Origin: Larus michahellis
Taxonomy: Eukaryota > Chordata > Aves > Charadriiformes > Laridae
Length of the DNA stretch: 64,000 nt
NCBI RefSeq assembly: GCF_964199755.1
Contig: NC_133899.1
Span: forward strand, 30,359,446-30,423,445
Direction: 5' to 3'
Position numbers and translations under genes: made by a program. This document shows positions 39,878 through 51,100 of this stretch, piece by piece (the first letter of the stretch is position 1; each line of letters starts with the position of its first letter). A model generated the notes under the pieces. The model saw only the letters and a program-made list of their open reading frames with translations. It searched no databases and had not been told where the DNA came from.

Positions 39878-40095
39878 CACAGAATCACGGAATGACTGGA
39901 AGGGACCTCTGGAGATCATGTAGTCCAACCCCCCTGCCAGAGCAGGGTCACCTTAAAGCAGGTTGCACAGGAACGCGTCCAGGCGGTTTTGGAATGTCTC
40001 CAGGGACGGAGACTCCACCACCTCTCTGGGCAGCCTGTGCCAGTGCTTTGCCACCCTCAAAGGAAAGAAGTTTCTCCTCGTGTTTAGGTGGAACT
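39878..40095 (-). mobile_element. CR1 LINE 3' fragment
   Basis: The plus strand begins CACAGAATCACGGAATGACT, then GGAAGGGACCTCTGGAGATC, TAGTCCAACCCCCCTGCC, CCACCTCTCTGGGCAGCCTG and AAGAAGTTTCTCCTCGTG. This is the complement of a CR1 3' terminus, 5'-truncated just after the GTTTAGGTGGAACT stretch. It is better preserved than the copy at 34565, suggesting a younger insertion or a different subfamily. Confidence 0.93.
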
Positions 40096-43000
40096 AAAAA
40101 CATTTGGAAGTTCACCCCAAACTGCATGTTCAGCATTGGTTACCTTAAGACAGCTACCCCCTTGAAACACCTCCCTCATGCAACGCTGCGTAGGAAGATG
40201 GTGCAGCACGGTGCAGGCTCCTGGGTGCTGCTGTACGATTCAGGCACTGATTTTTAAGTGTAGAAGTCTTCAGTCTGTCCTGTCTTTACCCAGGAACCAC
40301 AGTCCACTGGCAAAATCAGGGGAAAAAGGGAGCTGAAGAAAAGGTGAAAATATTTACTTTGGGAAGGGTCGATTTACTAATTACGAACCTATTCCAGGAG
40401 GCTTCCCACAGATTTGCTGCAACTTCAGTGTTATTAACCTATTTTTCTCTTTCGGAGCTGTGCTTCTCTGTCCTTAAATTAGCTTGTGACCTAACAAAGC
40501 AGTTAAGCATGTGCAACTTCAAGCATCGAAGTGTTTCCACTGACTTCAGCAGGAAGAGTCAGGTGTTAAAGGCAGCGTCCATGCCTAAGTGTTCTGCTGG
40601 ACTGCCGTCTTACATGCTGGGGACTGTGTCATTCGTAATGCTTAGATTAAATGGGAGGGGAAAAGGGAGCATTTCTAACATGATTACAGTCAGATTTCCT
40701 TTTATGTTTTGCAGAGGAAAATAGTATGCAAATGCTGCACGTGCCTACACGGATTCAACCTTTCTTTCCTCTTTTTTTGATCTCCCTAATTCTGACAAAC
40801 AAGTTGCCCGTGATTGCTGAAGAGAAACGCTCCCTGAGGGACTGGGCCATGGGCACTTTTTGAGAGGCACCGTGGATTTACGCAGACCCCTGTTCGCCTG
40901 CTTCTGGCTACACTTTCCCACTCCAGCACTCTTCTTGCAGTTGCACCTCGGTGGAGACGAGGTGAATCGCGCCTTGGACCTGAGCCAGGGTAAAAATAAC
41001 TGAGGTGGGGAGGGTACTGCTTTTTTAAAGCAGTCTCCTGGTCTGTTTGACAACACAACTGCACAAAGAGCTGCACCAGCACAGCGTAACCCAACCGCTC
41101 CATCAAAGCGCTGCCACCAAAAAAAGATGCTTGCAAAACCGCAGCCTTATTTCCTCGGTGTTGCTGCGCCAGCGGGATAGAAGGTAGGACAGTCCGAAGG
41201 TGAGTTTCCACTCTCACCCCTCCCTCCCCTTTCCCAGTCCTCTCTCCTGTGAGGGACGGGGTGAGCAGACAGCAACGGGGCACAGCAGCTGAGGTTTCTG
41301 GCACGGTGCTGGTCCCTTGTTCTCTTGGTGTATCGTTCTATCCCCAGCTCCAGCTCGTCCTGTGCATTCCTGTCTCTGTGCTGGATCCTGCTGCCCCCTC
41401 AGTTGTGCTGACATACCTCTCTGTGTGTCCACACCACAATCAAAGCCTGGGAACAATCCAGCCGAAAACAAAGTATTCTTCTTCTGGGCTAATTTCCATC
41501 TGGCTCCCAGTTCCAGCGCACACACCGTGCCACTATGGCACAGGGGTTGCACGCAGGGGAAAGAGGAGGGTCACCAGGCCAAAGGTTTGTTCTGGCAGAC
41601 TACAGAGCAAACATGACTTGGAGTATCCAAACAAACTTAGTTTACACAGCCATCACTACCCTTCAGAGTTAACACTTTATCGAGTGGACTTGGGGCATTC
41701 GATCTCCCACCAATGCTGGAATCTAGTCGTGCGAATCCTGCACTATAGAAGGGATGTCCTACCATGAAGGTCATGCCGTTCATCCACAGGGACTTGTGGA
41801 CATACCTGGATGCCTTGTACAAGAGACATCCAGTCCTGTGAGTTTGCTGTTCAGAGTGGTGTTGGAAGGTGGGGGCAAGATACATTGTTGAACTGACCAT
41901 ACATTCGTTCAGGAGGCACGCAGGAATTGTGAGGGCTTCTCATCCCCACCGCAGTTACCTTCACCATCGACGACTGTAGCCTGCAGTGCTGCTCTGCGGG
42001 TCTTTTCCCCAGTGTCCCATGCATCCATCCAGGCAGCTCATTTTGGACACTCGTGGGCAGTAGGTGAGAGCCCTGCTCACGCAGCTTCCAGACGTTCACC
42101 TTCCACGAAGGCTGATCCATGGCAGTTCCTTGCCAGCCTTGCTGGCAGCACCGATATACCTGTCAAAACACTAATCTGAGCACAGGCTTCAGCAGTTCCT
42201 CGCTGTAAGGCTGTGTATAAAAAGAGCGATGAAAGCTTATTTTCGGAGTGTCAGGCTGTACTGAGTAATCAACATCCGGAAGATCTGGATATAAAGTAGG
42301 CATATATGACTTAATGACTTAATTCTACCTTTGTGTCCCGCACCTGTTTTTATGGTATTACTATTTAATTGCTTGCATTATGCCTGTCCAAAAATACCAT
42401 TTAACATTAATAATACTTAGTGCTGTATCTTCAAAGTGCCTTCCAAGCTAGTTATGAAATGCATAATTTAAGTGAAAACAAGCACCTTGGGCTGGGACCT
42501 GTGCTTGTGTTTGACAGAGCTTGGCAGGTGCCTGCAGTGCTGTGTACGCTGGGACGAGGAGCTGCGTGATTCACCGCAGGGTTAAGCCAGTGAGAAGAGC
42601 ATGGAGCGATAATGCAGGGTGGTGTTCTCCAAGGCACAAAAGGTCAAGACTCCATGAGACGTTTTCTGCTGAATTTGATGGCATGTGGAAGAGTGATCAA
42701 GAGGGGGGGTTGAAATAATTCTTCAAGTAATAGAGCTTGGCTTTGATATTGCATCTTCTTCTCTCCTTCCTTAAGCATAAGACTAAAATCTGTTGGTCAA
42801 GAATAGTAAATCAGTCAGAAATGCTTGTTTCACTTTGAGGATATGCAACACAGTGGCCATAACACAGAAGTTAGGAAACTACAGCACAGCCTGAACGCAG
42901 CCCTCTGCCTTCAGCTGTGTCCGTGGAGTACCAGACAATTGTGTCACTATACAAACACTAATTAATCCTCAATAAAACAAGTAAAAAAGTACACAAAGAG

Positions 43001-43949
43001 CACTCACGTGTTGATTTGTTGCAAGGACAGCATGACAGGTGTTTGCCAAGGCAGGGCAGTCGAGTTGTAACCAGCTTTGACTGATGCTTCTGCAAGACAT
43101 TGTGTTCTTGGGCTCCAGCTGAAACAGCACAAAAAAAGTACAGGGTTCACTTTTGCCTGGAAAAGAAAAATTTCCTTACAGAAAATCAGGGCTCCAAATC
43201 TGTCATTTTCTTTAGACATATCTGTGGGTATGAAGAGAAGCTTGAGTAAGTAGGTACCTTTGGCTTTGGAGCCTTCAAATACAGGACCTCGCTTGCTTCC
43301 ACTTTTTTAAGCTGGTTGATGTTTTATCAGCACAGATTGAGGAGAAACCCCATGTAACGGCACTGCAGGAAGTGGCTTTTGGAAAGTTACATTTTTCTTT
43401 GGATAGCCGGCTGACCTCTGAGCGTGTAAAGCAAATCTCAATCTCAGTATTTATATCCTCTCACTTTGTGAAGCCTACAGCCAAAAGCTATCTGGTATCA
43501 AACAGAACAAACGTAAGGAACTCCTTCCTCTTCCCCTCCAAAACCCCTCTTCTGAAGTTCCAAACAACCCCCAGTTTGCTCTGTGTTCGTATAACTGGCT
43601 CCCATTTACCCTTTCAGAGATCTATCTGGGCAAGGCCAGGTGGTGCTGCCCCTAAAGCTGAGGAAAGTCTGCATCTGAGAGAGAGAGGAAGGCACCTGGT
43701 GTCTGGGATGTGTGTGTGAGGCGAAGGGAGCTGAGCTTGGGGAGGGCTGCGGAGGCTGTGCAGGAACTCAAGAGGTCTCCAGTTTTTGCCCACTTATATT
43801 CCTGATCTTCTAAATTTGATTTGGGGGTGCTGCAGATTTGTGACAACACTAAAGCATTTTAATTCTTTGTATCACCTCTGACCCCAAATCTTCCCAGACC
43901 AGAAAAAGGTTCTTAGCACTACACAGGTTTTCTTACTTACTTCCAGCCC
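40096..43949. other. Intergenic region immediately upstream of the SYNE2 CpG island
   Basis: No recognisable gene. Overlapping open frames at 40786-41767 (both strands) and 41637-42120 (minus) show no known domain. AT content is lower than in 1-10000. Candidate enhancers cannot be judged from sequence alone. Confidence 0.45.
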
Positions 43950-45140
43950 AACCCTTTACCCAAAGCGCAGGGACACCCAGCGCTGGTGGCGTCGCCTGCC
44001 TGCTTCCCAGGGGTGGGATGAGCAGCATCGTCCCGGCTAGCGCTGGGAGGGGAAACACCGGGAAACCCCAAGAAGGAGAACAAGCCTGGCGACGGCCAGG
44101 AGCGGGGTGAGGCAGCTGAGGACCGTCCCCTTGCTCTCGCCGGGTCGTCCCACGAAACACGCACAGCCGCGGCTCAGCCTGGGGCGTTCCGGATGGGAAC
44201 GGCCGGCCCCGGGTGGGAGGCTGCAAAGCGCCGGCAGCTGCGTGCGCCGGACAAACACGGCACGCGTGGGCTGCGGGGGACGGAGACCGCCCCGGAGAGG
44301 CCCCCCCGCGGCCGCCGGCGGAGGCGGAGCGGCGGCCGGGCGGGCTGCGGGGGCCGCGGCCGCGCCGCCTTCCCGCCCGGGAACGGCCGGGGCGGGGAGC
44401 GCCCGGTCCCTCCTCCTCCTCCTCTTTCTCCTCCTCCCGCCCTCTCCGCCGCCGCCCGCGCCCGCCGCCGATGCCGGGACTGCGCCCGCGGTGAGTCTGC
44501 CCCGCCGGGAGCCGCCGGCGGGAAGTTGCGGCGCGGCCCGGCTGCCCCTTTGTGCGGGGAGCGGCGGCTTTGACGGAGCCGGCCCCGGCCCGCCGGTGCC
44601 GCCGCCGCCCGGCCCGGCCCCGCTCCGCTCCCCTCCGCAGCTCCGCCGCGGCGGTACCTGCCGCTCTTTGTTCCCCGCCGCCTTTGTTCCCTCGGTGCCG
44701 GCTTCACCTTCGGCACCGCCCGCGCCCCCCGCGGGACGCCGCTTGCACGGGGGGTGCGGAGACACCCCGCTGCCGGAGCGGGTTCCACCCCCGCTTCTCC
44801 TGCCCTTTTGCCGGGGAAAGGGGGAAAACACAGCTGCGGGGCAGCGGCGGGAGTTCACTCGGCGGGGCGGGGGAAGCGCGGCGGGAGCCGGGTGCTGCGG
44901 GAGGTCCCGCTGCCGCCGCCGCCGGGCCCTGCCCTCCCCGCCCCGCAGCCGGGTCCGGCCGGCAGCTCCGCCGGTAGAGTTTTCCCGGCCGAAAGCGGGA
45001 GCCGGGCTGGTTTGAGGCGGTGGGGAGCGAGCCCCGGGAGAGGGAGCGGCGCAGGGGGGTGGGGGCAGGTAAACGGCGCTTCCCTGCGACTCCGCTCCCT
45101 GCGCGGGCGCGGCGGGTTGTCGCTTACAAAGCCGTTATCT
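43950..45140 (+). promoter_or_regulatory. SYNE2: CpG-island promoter, probable SYNE2 promoter with non-coding exon 1
   Basis: Very dense CpG and GC content, falling off sharply after about 45140. Perfect GC boxes are at 44389-44397 (GGGGCGGGG) and 44864-44873 (GGGGCGGGGG), and a CCT-rich pyrimidine tract is at 44411-44438. No TATA box stands out. It is assigned to SYNE2 because it is the only CpG island between SGPP1 and the SYNE2 coding exon and because that exon needs an upstream 5' UTR exon. Long open frames here (up to 302 codons on either strand) come from GC richness. A different transcript, such as an antisense RNA, could also start here. Confidence 0.72.
44398..44490 (+). other. SYNE2: Candidate SYNE2 non-coding exon 1 (3' end at 44490)
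   Basis: A donor GCG|GTGAGT follows 44490, about 95 bases downstream of a GC box. The 5' boundary given is arbitrary because no start site can be seen. A second donor, CAG|GTAAAC after 45068, is an equally valid end for a longer or alternative first exon. An ATG at 44471 lies inside this candidate exon and would open a short upstream frame continuing into exon 2. Inferred, not proven. Confidence 0.4.
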
Positions 45141-48100
45141 CTTGGGTTGCGTGTTTTGAAGCTGATGGCGATACTTACTCAGGCAAAGTTTTCGGGAAAA
45201 GGAGTAACTACTTTTCTGCGAGGGCCACGGCGGTGCAGGCGTTTCTCCAGTCGCTGTATTGTCAGTGCCGGGCCGCTGCCCTGGATAAAGCGTTGCCCGC
45301 TGAGGGATGGTGCTTTCTGTTCTTCCCACCGCACATGGGTTCCTTTCTCTTCCCCGCCTTGCGTGCCATCCTCCCTTCTGCCTTCCCTCCCTCCCATCTT
45401 TCAAGGGCTCCTGGCAGCCTCCTGTGTCCCTTTGGAGCAGTTATTACTGATGTGTGTTACTGCGGCCCATGGGACGTGGCACGCGTGGTGACTTGGTGGT
45501 GACTTTGTGTCAGGTGCTGTGCGTGCATGGATTTAAGGGGAGGCTCTCTGTCCTCCTTTCACCTCAGTCCTCTCCCTCTCCTCCCCCAAATGGGGTAATT
45601 TTTCTTTTTTTTCTTTTTGCCTGAGAGCTGCTGGAGGAATCGGGAGGTTGAGCAGGTGCACGCTCCTCGGGTTATTCAAAATGTACAGAGAAAAAACTTT
45701 GAGCAAGTTTGTTTGAGAGTTTCTCCCAACCTTTGTCAGGTCAGTGGCTGTGTATTCCTCACACCTCTGCTTCTCTCTTTCACGGTACCTTGTGTCCCAT
45801 CCATCCTCTCCCCGCTCTTGCCATCATTCTCTCTTTTTCGTCCCGCTCAGTTTTCAGGGCAATCTTCCGTCACAGGACAGACAAAGACGTAAGTGCCATG
45901 TGCAGGATCTCGTATAGTTATTGCGACTGCTGGCCAAGCTGACAAAACTGTAGCTTGGTGGGCACGTCTGTTTATACTTCTTGAAATGCAATACCTGCAG
46001 AAGGGACACACGTGGCCTCTGGTGCCTGGTTAGCTGAGTCATGGGCTTCGGCCACTTCTGGGGTGGTTTTATAGCTCCGAGGAGGAGTGCGGTGGCGGCT
46101 GTTAACACTACCCACAATAACAGTATCCTCCACCCCACAGGCACACGCACAGACACCTCGCGTTGAAATCAGGGCAGCCTAAATAATTGATTTCCAAGGC
46201 AGAAGGCGGCACGTTGTAGCGGGAGGGGACGGGGTGGTGTGGAGCGAGTGTGCGGTGGCAGGGGAGCAGAGGCCCTGGCATCTGCCGGCGGGGGCGATGG
46301 GGACGAGTTGAAGCAGAGAGGGATGGGCGGTGACACACGGGAGTTTGGAGGGGTGATGAAAAAGCAGCGGTGACCGTAATAAACGCATCACCCTGGACTG
46401 ATGTGTACTGTGGCGATGTTTGGGCTCCCCTTGTGCGAGATGCTGTACAAACGTGTATTCAGAAGTGTATAAATGATGTTTGTTCTTCCTTCCTTCATAA
46501 TGAAGGGTAATGAATGATAATTGCCTTTTTACTCTAGTTATCTGTAAAAAACATATATCAAAGTTCCTTTATTTAAACAGTTCTTTACAAATAACCTCAG
46601 GAAACTGTATTTTAAGTGCTGTTAATATACCGTGTTAAGAATTGAGCGTGATGGTTTAAGAGGGGCAAAGGAGCTTTTTTTTCTCCAATAAAATCTGATC
46701 AAAAATTCATTAAAATAAATGAGAACTTTGTTGGTGTCAGTAGCACCCGGCCAGTCCTGTAGTGTGCTAGCTAATTTTTCTTTATTTGTCAGGGAAAGAT
46801 TTTAAGCGTAGACACAATGAAGTAATTCAAGAAGCGACATGCATTACTGGCTAATGATCTAATAGGTTGAAAATGCTTTATCTCCCTAGTTGTTAATTTT
46901 AAGTTTTATGGTATAAGGGAAAGTAACAAAAGAAAAAATTGTTACTATTCGTTCCTTTGCTGTTTTTAAGTGTGGGTTTTGTGTTATTTCATCTGATAGG
47001 TTTTTGGGCAAAGTTGCTTCGTGTTTCAGGAGAAAAATGCCTCGTTTTGGGGGAAAAATGGGCCACAGTTTAGCCCGTTTACTGAGTTCATTGTAAGTGT
47101 TGTAAAACCCCTTTACCAGTAATTAATTCCATAAACAGCAAATTTAGCTCTGCTCAGTTTCCTCGCCGTTTGAATATAGAAATGAATTAGAGAAAAAAAA
47201 AAAAAAATCCCAAAGAGGGCATGAAGAAGCACAGCTTGGAAGATCAGGTATAAAGAGCCTCATTCATTTTGGTTTATCTGTAGTACAGGGATATGCCCTT
47301 ACTCCATGAATCATCTCCTGACGTCTGTTAGCAGCGCTGTTTTCTTAGCAACTGTGGCTCTGTTTTAGATCTGGACTCTCAATGGCCGGGTTTGTACGGA
47401 GAGATGCGACGAGACGATCCAAACTCTTCCTAGCGAAGCTGCGCCTTTCAGCCCATTTACCCAATTTCTTTTCTTCCCTGGGGCACAATAAATACTGGTT
47501 TTAAAAGCCTACCAGCTGAGATGCTTTTTCTGTGTATGTGCAAAAAGATGCTTATCTGTTGCTTACCACAACAGAAGTGTTTCCCCAACGCGATCTGGCA
47601 GCGTGGGAGAGCACCTATCAGGTTGCAATGGGTTGTGTCGTTTCTCACGTTGAAGGAATGAGCCGTGTGTGCCACCACACTTGCCTTAGGTTTCCCGCGG
47701 TTTATTTTGAACTGTCACAGGGCTTTTAGGTGTGGGAGAGGATGTGGTCGCGAAGGAACGCTGGAAATGTAGACAATGATGGCAAGGACCTACTCCTAGC
47801 AACGTGCCTGTTTGAACAAGTAGTTGGATTAGGCGGTGGGATTATACATGTGGAGTGTGGAGCGCTGTATGAGTAACGCTTTGGGACCGGATCCATAAGC
47901 TGTGATTAAAGGGAAGGTGACATTTCATATACTTCTCAACTAATCTGCCTTTGCCTGAATTTCATCCCTGGCTGGTGTGGGTGGAAGGCTCCTGTAACTG
48001 AGGCAGAGGTGGCCATGTAGCCACTGGGAGATCAAGTTGATCTGATTTTTGCTGGGTGTGCCCGGTGGAGGGGATGAAGACTGGGATCAAGGATCCGGGA

Positions 48101-51100
48101 ATGTTTTTTACTTCAGCTGATGTGACTGAATTGGTCTGGAGTGTAAATATATGTCCGGGAGTACAAGTGGTCTGTCCATGCTAAGGCACAGGCTATGTTC
48201 ACCCTGCTGCCTCCCGTGTCGACGTGCAGCTTCCCCAGGAGGAGCAGGAGATTATACCTACTGGACTATGAATCAAAAAATAAAGTGTATGTTACCCTGG
48301 AGGACATGGATTTGACTGTCTACCTTTCCTGGACCGAGTCGTGTCCTGTGGAGCATGAAGGATGTCAGCAGCAAGTAGCCACTGTGAAGGATGAATGTAT
48401 TTTGGCTTGGGATAATGTTGAGAGGGGAAAGACCCCCAATGTCTGGAGCGTTTTGTCTGTGAGGGGGTTGCGGAGTGGAGATGGGAAGGCTAAATAGTGT
48501 CTCTGAACACTGGCCAGCTTCCTGTGACCTTCATGGACCACACACAAGTCCCGGTGTTAGTGAGGATATGGAGAAGACAGCCTCTATAGATCACCGAAAT
48601 CACAGTGTTCACAGCAGGAGATGAAGCGAGCTCCTTCTGTGGAGATGCTAAAGGGCCAGGACAGGGACAGAAAGGGAGTGGGGAAAAACTTCTTTAGCTC
48701 AGCTGAGCACACAGGAAGGGAGCAGAAAGCTGCGCTGGGGAAAGAGCTGGTGAACAGGCTGTTATCTCCCCAAAGGAGGGGAAATGGGGCAGAGCTTTGA
48801 CTCTGGGCTTAACTTCGGTCTCTGGTCTCTCGTAGGGAGGCATGTTTGCTTTTTAACCTTCCTGCAGCCTGCTGATAACACCCTACACAATGCAGCTGCA
48901 CAGATTGGCTCGAGAGCTTTTAAGGAATTGCTGACCCTGATGCAAGCAGTACTGTTTGTGGCCAGGGATGGGGAAGAAGAGGAAAGAATGGTATTAGTTA
49001 TTTGAGCTTTAAGACTCAGGCTGCAAGTTCTATCAAAGGAAATGACAATTAAGATGGAAAACAAAGCACTTGTAATTACTTTTATGGAAGTCTAGGGAGG
49101 AGGCAGAAATGTGGGTTTGACAGGAAAAAAGTTTTGCTTGCTGAATCTTTTGGCCTGTTGGTTGACAGAAGAAAGACAAGAAGTTGGTGAATGATGGAGT
49201 TGAAAGGGCGAGGTGGGGGAATGAATACGCTGCTGAACATGCCTTGCTGGTCTGTGGCAAATGGCCTGTGTACAACTGGCCACAAAGTGATTGTAAAGAC
49301 GCTTCAGAAATGGTTTCGGTTCAGTTTGTGTTACTGAGTCTTTGTTTCATGTTGGATTGGTTTTTGTTGTTAACAACCACCTAAATGATACGGCAAAGAA
49401 ATGAAAGCTGCCCCACAAGCAGCATGTCCTGCTTCTTGGAGGCTTCTTGTGTAGTGAGCAACGTGGGACTTTGGCTGTAGGCCTGTCTGATGAGAGCTTC
49501 AAGTTCAATGACTTAAAAGTTCAATGACTGTTCTAGCAAAGCCAAGGCCTCTCGGTGAAGGTGGTTGCATATTGTCTAGTTACAAGATGTTTACCAGGGA
49601 GGGAACCACATGGCACTTGCCCAGTGTGTCTCTGGTGGCAACACTCTTTCTCACTGAAGTGTAAACCGAGGAGGGTACTTCTTTGCTTTTTTCCTTTCCC
49701 CCAATTTAAAAGGGTGAGATTCATCTTGCCAAACTACAACATAACTATCTGCATGAGAGACAGTTGTCCAGACTCCTTTCATAGTCACTAAAGAGCAGCA
49801 AATACTTTTGGGCCATGATCCATCCACACTGAATTGGACTTCTAAAAATACATTGGACAAACAGCCCTAAAAGTGCCCATTTCTCTCCATTGTTTCTGCA
49901 GAGTTCAAACAATGAATGCGCAGGGAGGCATCTCTCTTGTAGCTGCTTAGTGTCAGGAGAGCTGAATCTCGGCCAAAGTGTCTCGTATCTCAGCAGAGAG
50001 CCCTCCTAGAATCCTAGTGTCCTCATTTTGACCAGACTCGGCATCCACGTAGGTTGCACGGCGTAAGGTGGCGTGCCTGGAGGGCTTTACGCAAGACCAG
50101 AGAGCAGATAGCAATGTCCAATTTAAAGCCGTCGTCCTCCCCTGGTCAGTCATTGGATTCAGAAAGGCTTCGGGCTGGACCCACAGCGCCAGACAATCTT
50201 CTGCTATAAATAAGAGGCCGAAGGGGATTTACAGAGTGGCTCTTTCAAGGTCGCACATCAGGTTAGTGGCAGAGGTGGAAGCAATGAGGACAACTGCAGG
50301 TTCCCAGAAGTGTGTTCCTTCCCCTGCCCGTGCTCCTCGCAGCTGCCCTGCAATCTGCTGCTCTCCCCGGGGCGAGACTGCCTGTCTGGCGCTTGGTGGT
50401 GGACGGCACCCGGTAGGTGCTCATTTCCTTTTTTGTGAAAACTTTTTTGCAAAATTACATAGGCTGTTACTCATCCTCCTTTCCCTGTCCTTTCTCTTCC
50501 AAAAATCCATAGTTGAGGCACATAGGTGAATTATTGTGTATGCGCCGGGCTGGCGTGGATGATTGTATGCGTGCCCTCAATCTGCAGGAAAATGGCTAAA
50601 CCTTGAAGGGGTGAATGTGCTTCGCTTCAGGCTGGCAGTGGCCTAAGGCAGCATGTGTAATTATTCAGCGGTGTTCAGATGATGTGCGGAAACTCTTTAA
50701 ACTGACATATGTAAAACATGCAAGGCATATCTAAATGCAAAGCTCGGGAAGCTTTGGAGCCGCACAGGGAGCTGCGACCTGGTCTACTCCGAAGCATCGC
50801 TGCTGCTGCCACTGTGTTATTTAGTGGCATGGAAAAAAAGATCACTAGCTCTTCTGGAAAAAGCCTGACTTATCTGCACAGGTAAACCAGGTAGGTTGAG
50901 GATAAAATGCCTCCTGTGTGGAGAACTAGTTTACAGCAGAAAGAGCTGTGTGTCCAGGGGGAGAATTTGTTGAAGGAATTTGCTTGTATAGCAGAGATAT
51001 GAAGTACTGGCAAGTACGGAGTGTTAAATAGATCCTGTGCGCTTCTGATTTCAGACAAATACCAGAGCATTCTCCTATCTTTTTTGATACATGAGAAAGA

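Noticed and set aside
44037..45491. Long open frames (up to 302 codons) on both strands of the SYNE2 CpG island
   Set aside because: All are Pro/Arg/Ala/Gly-rich, overlap each other in several frames and lack domains. This is the usual result of few stop codons in GC-rich promoters.
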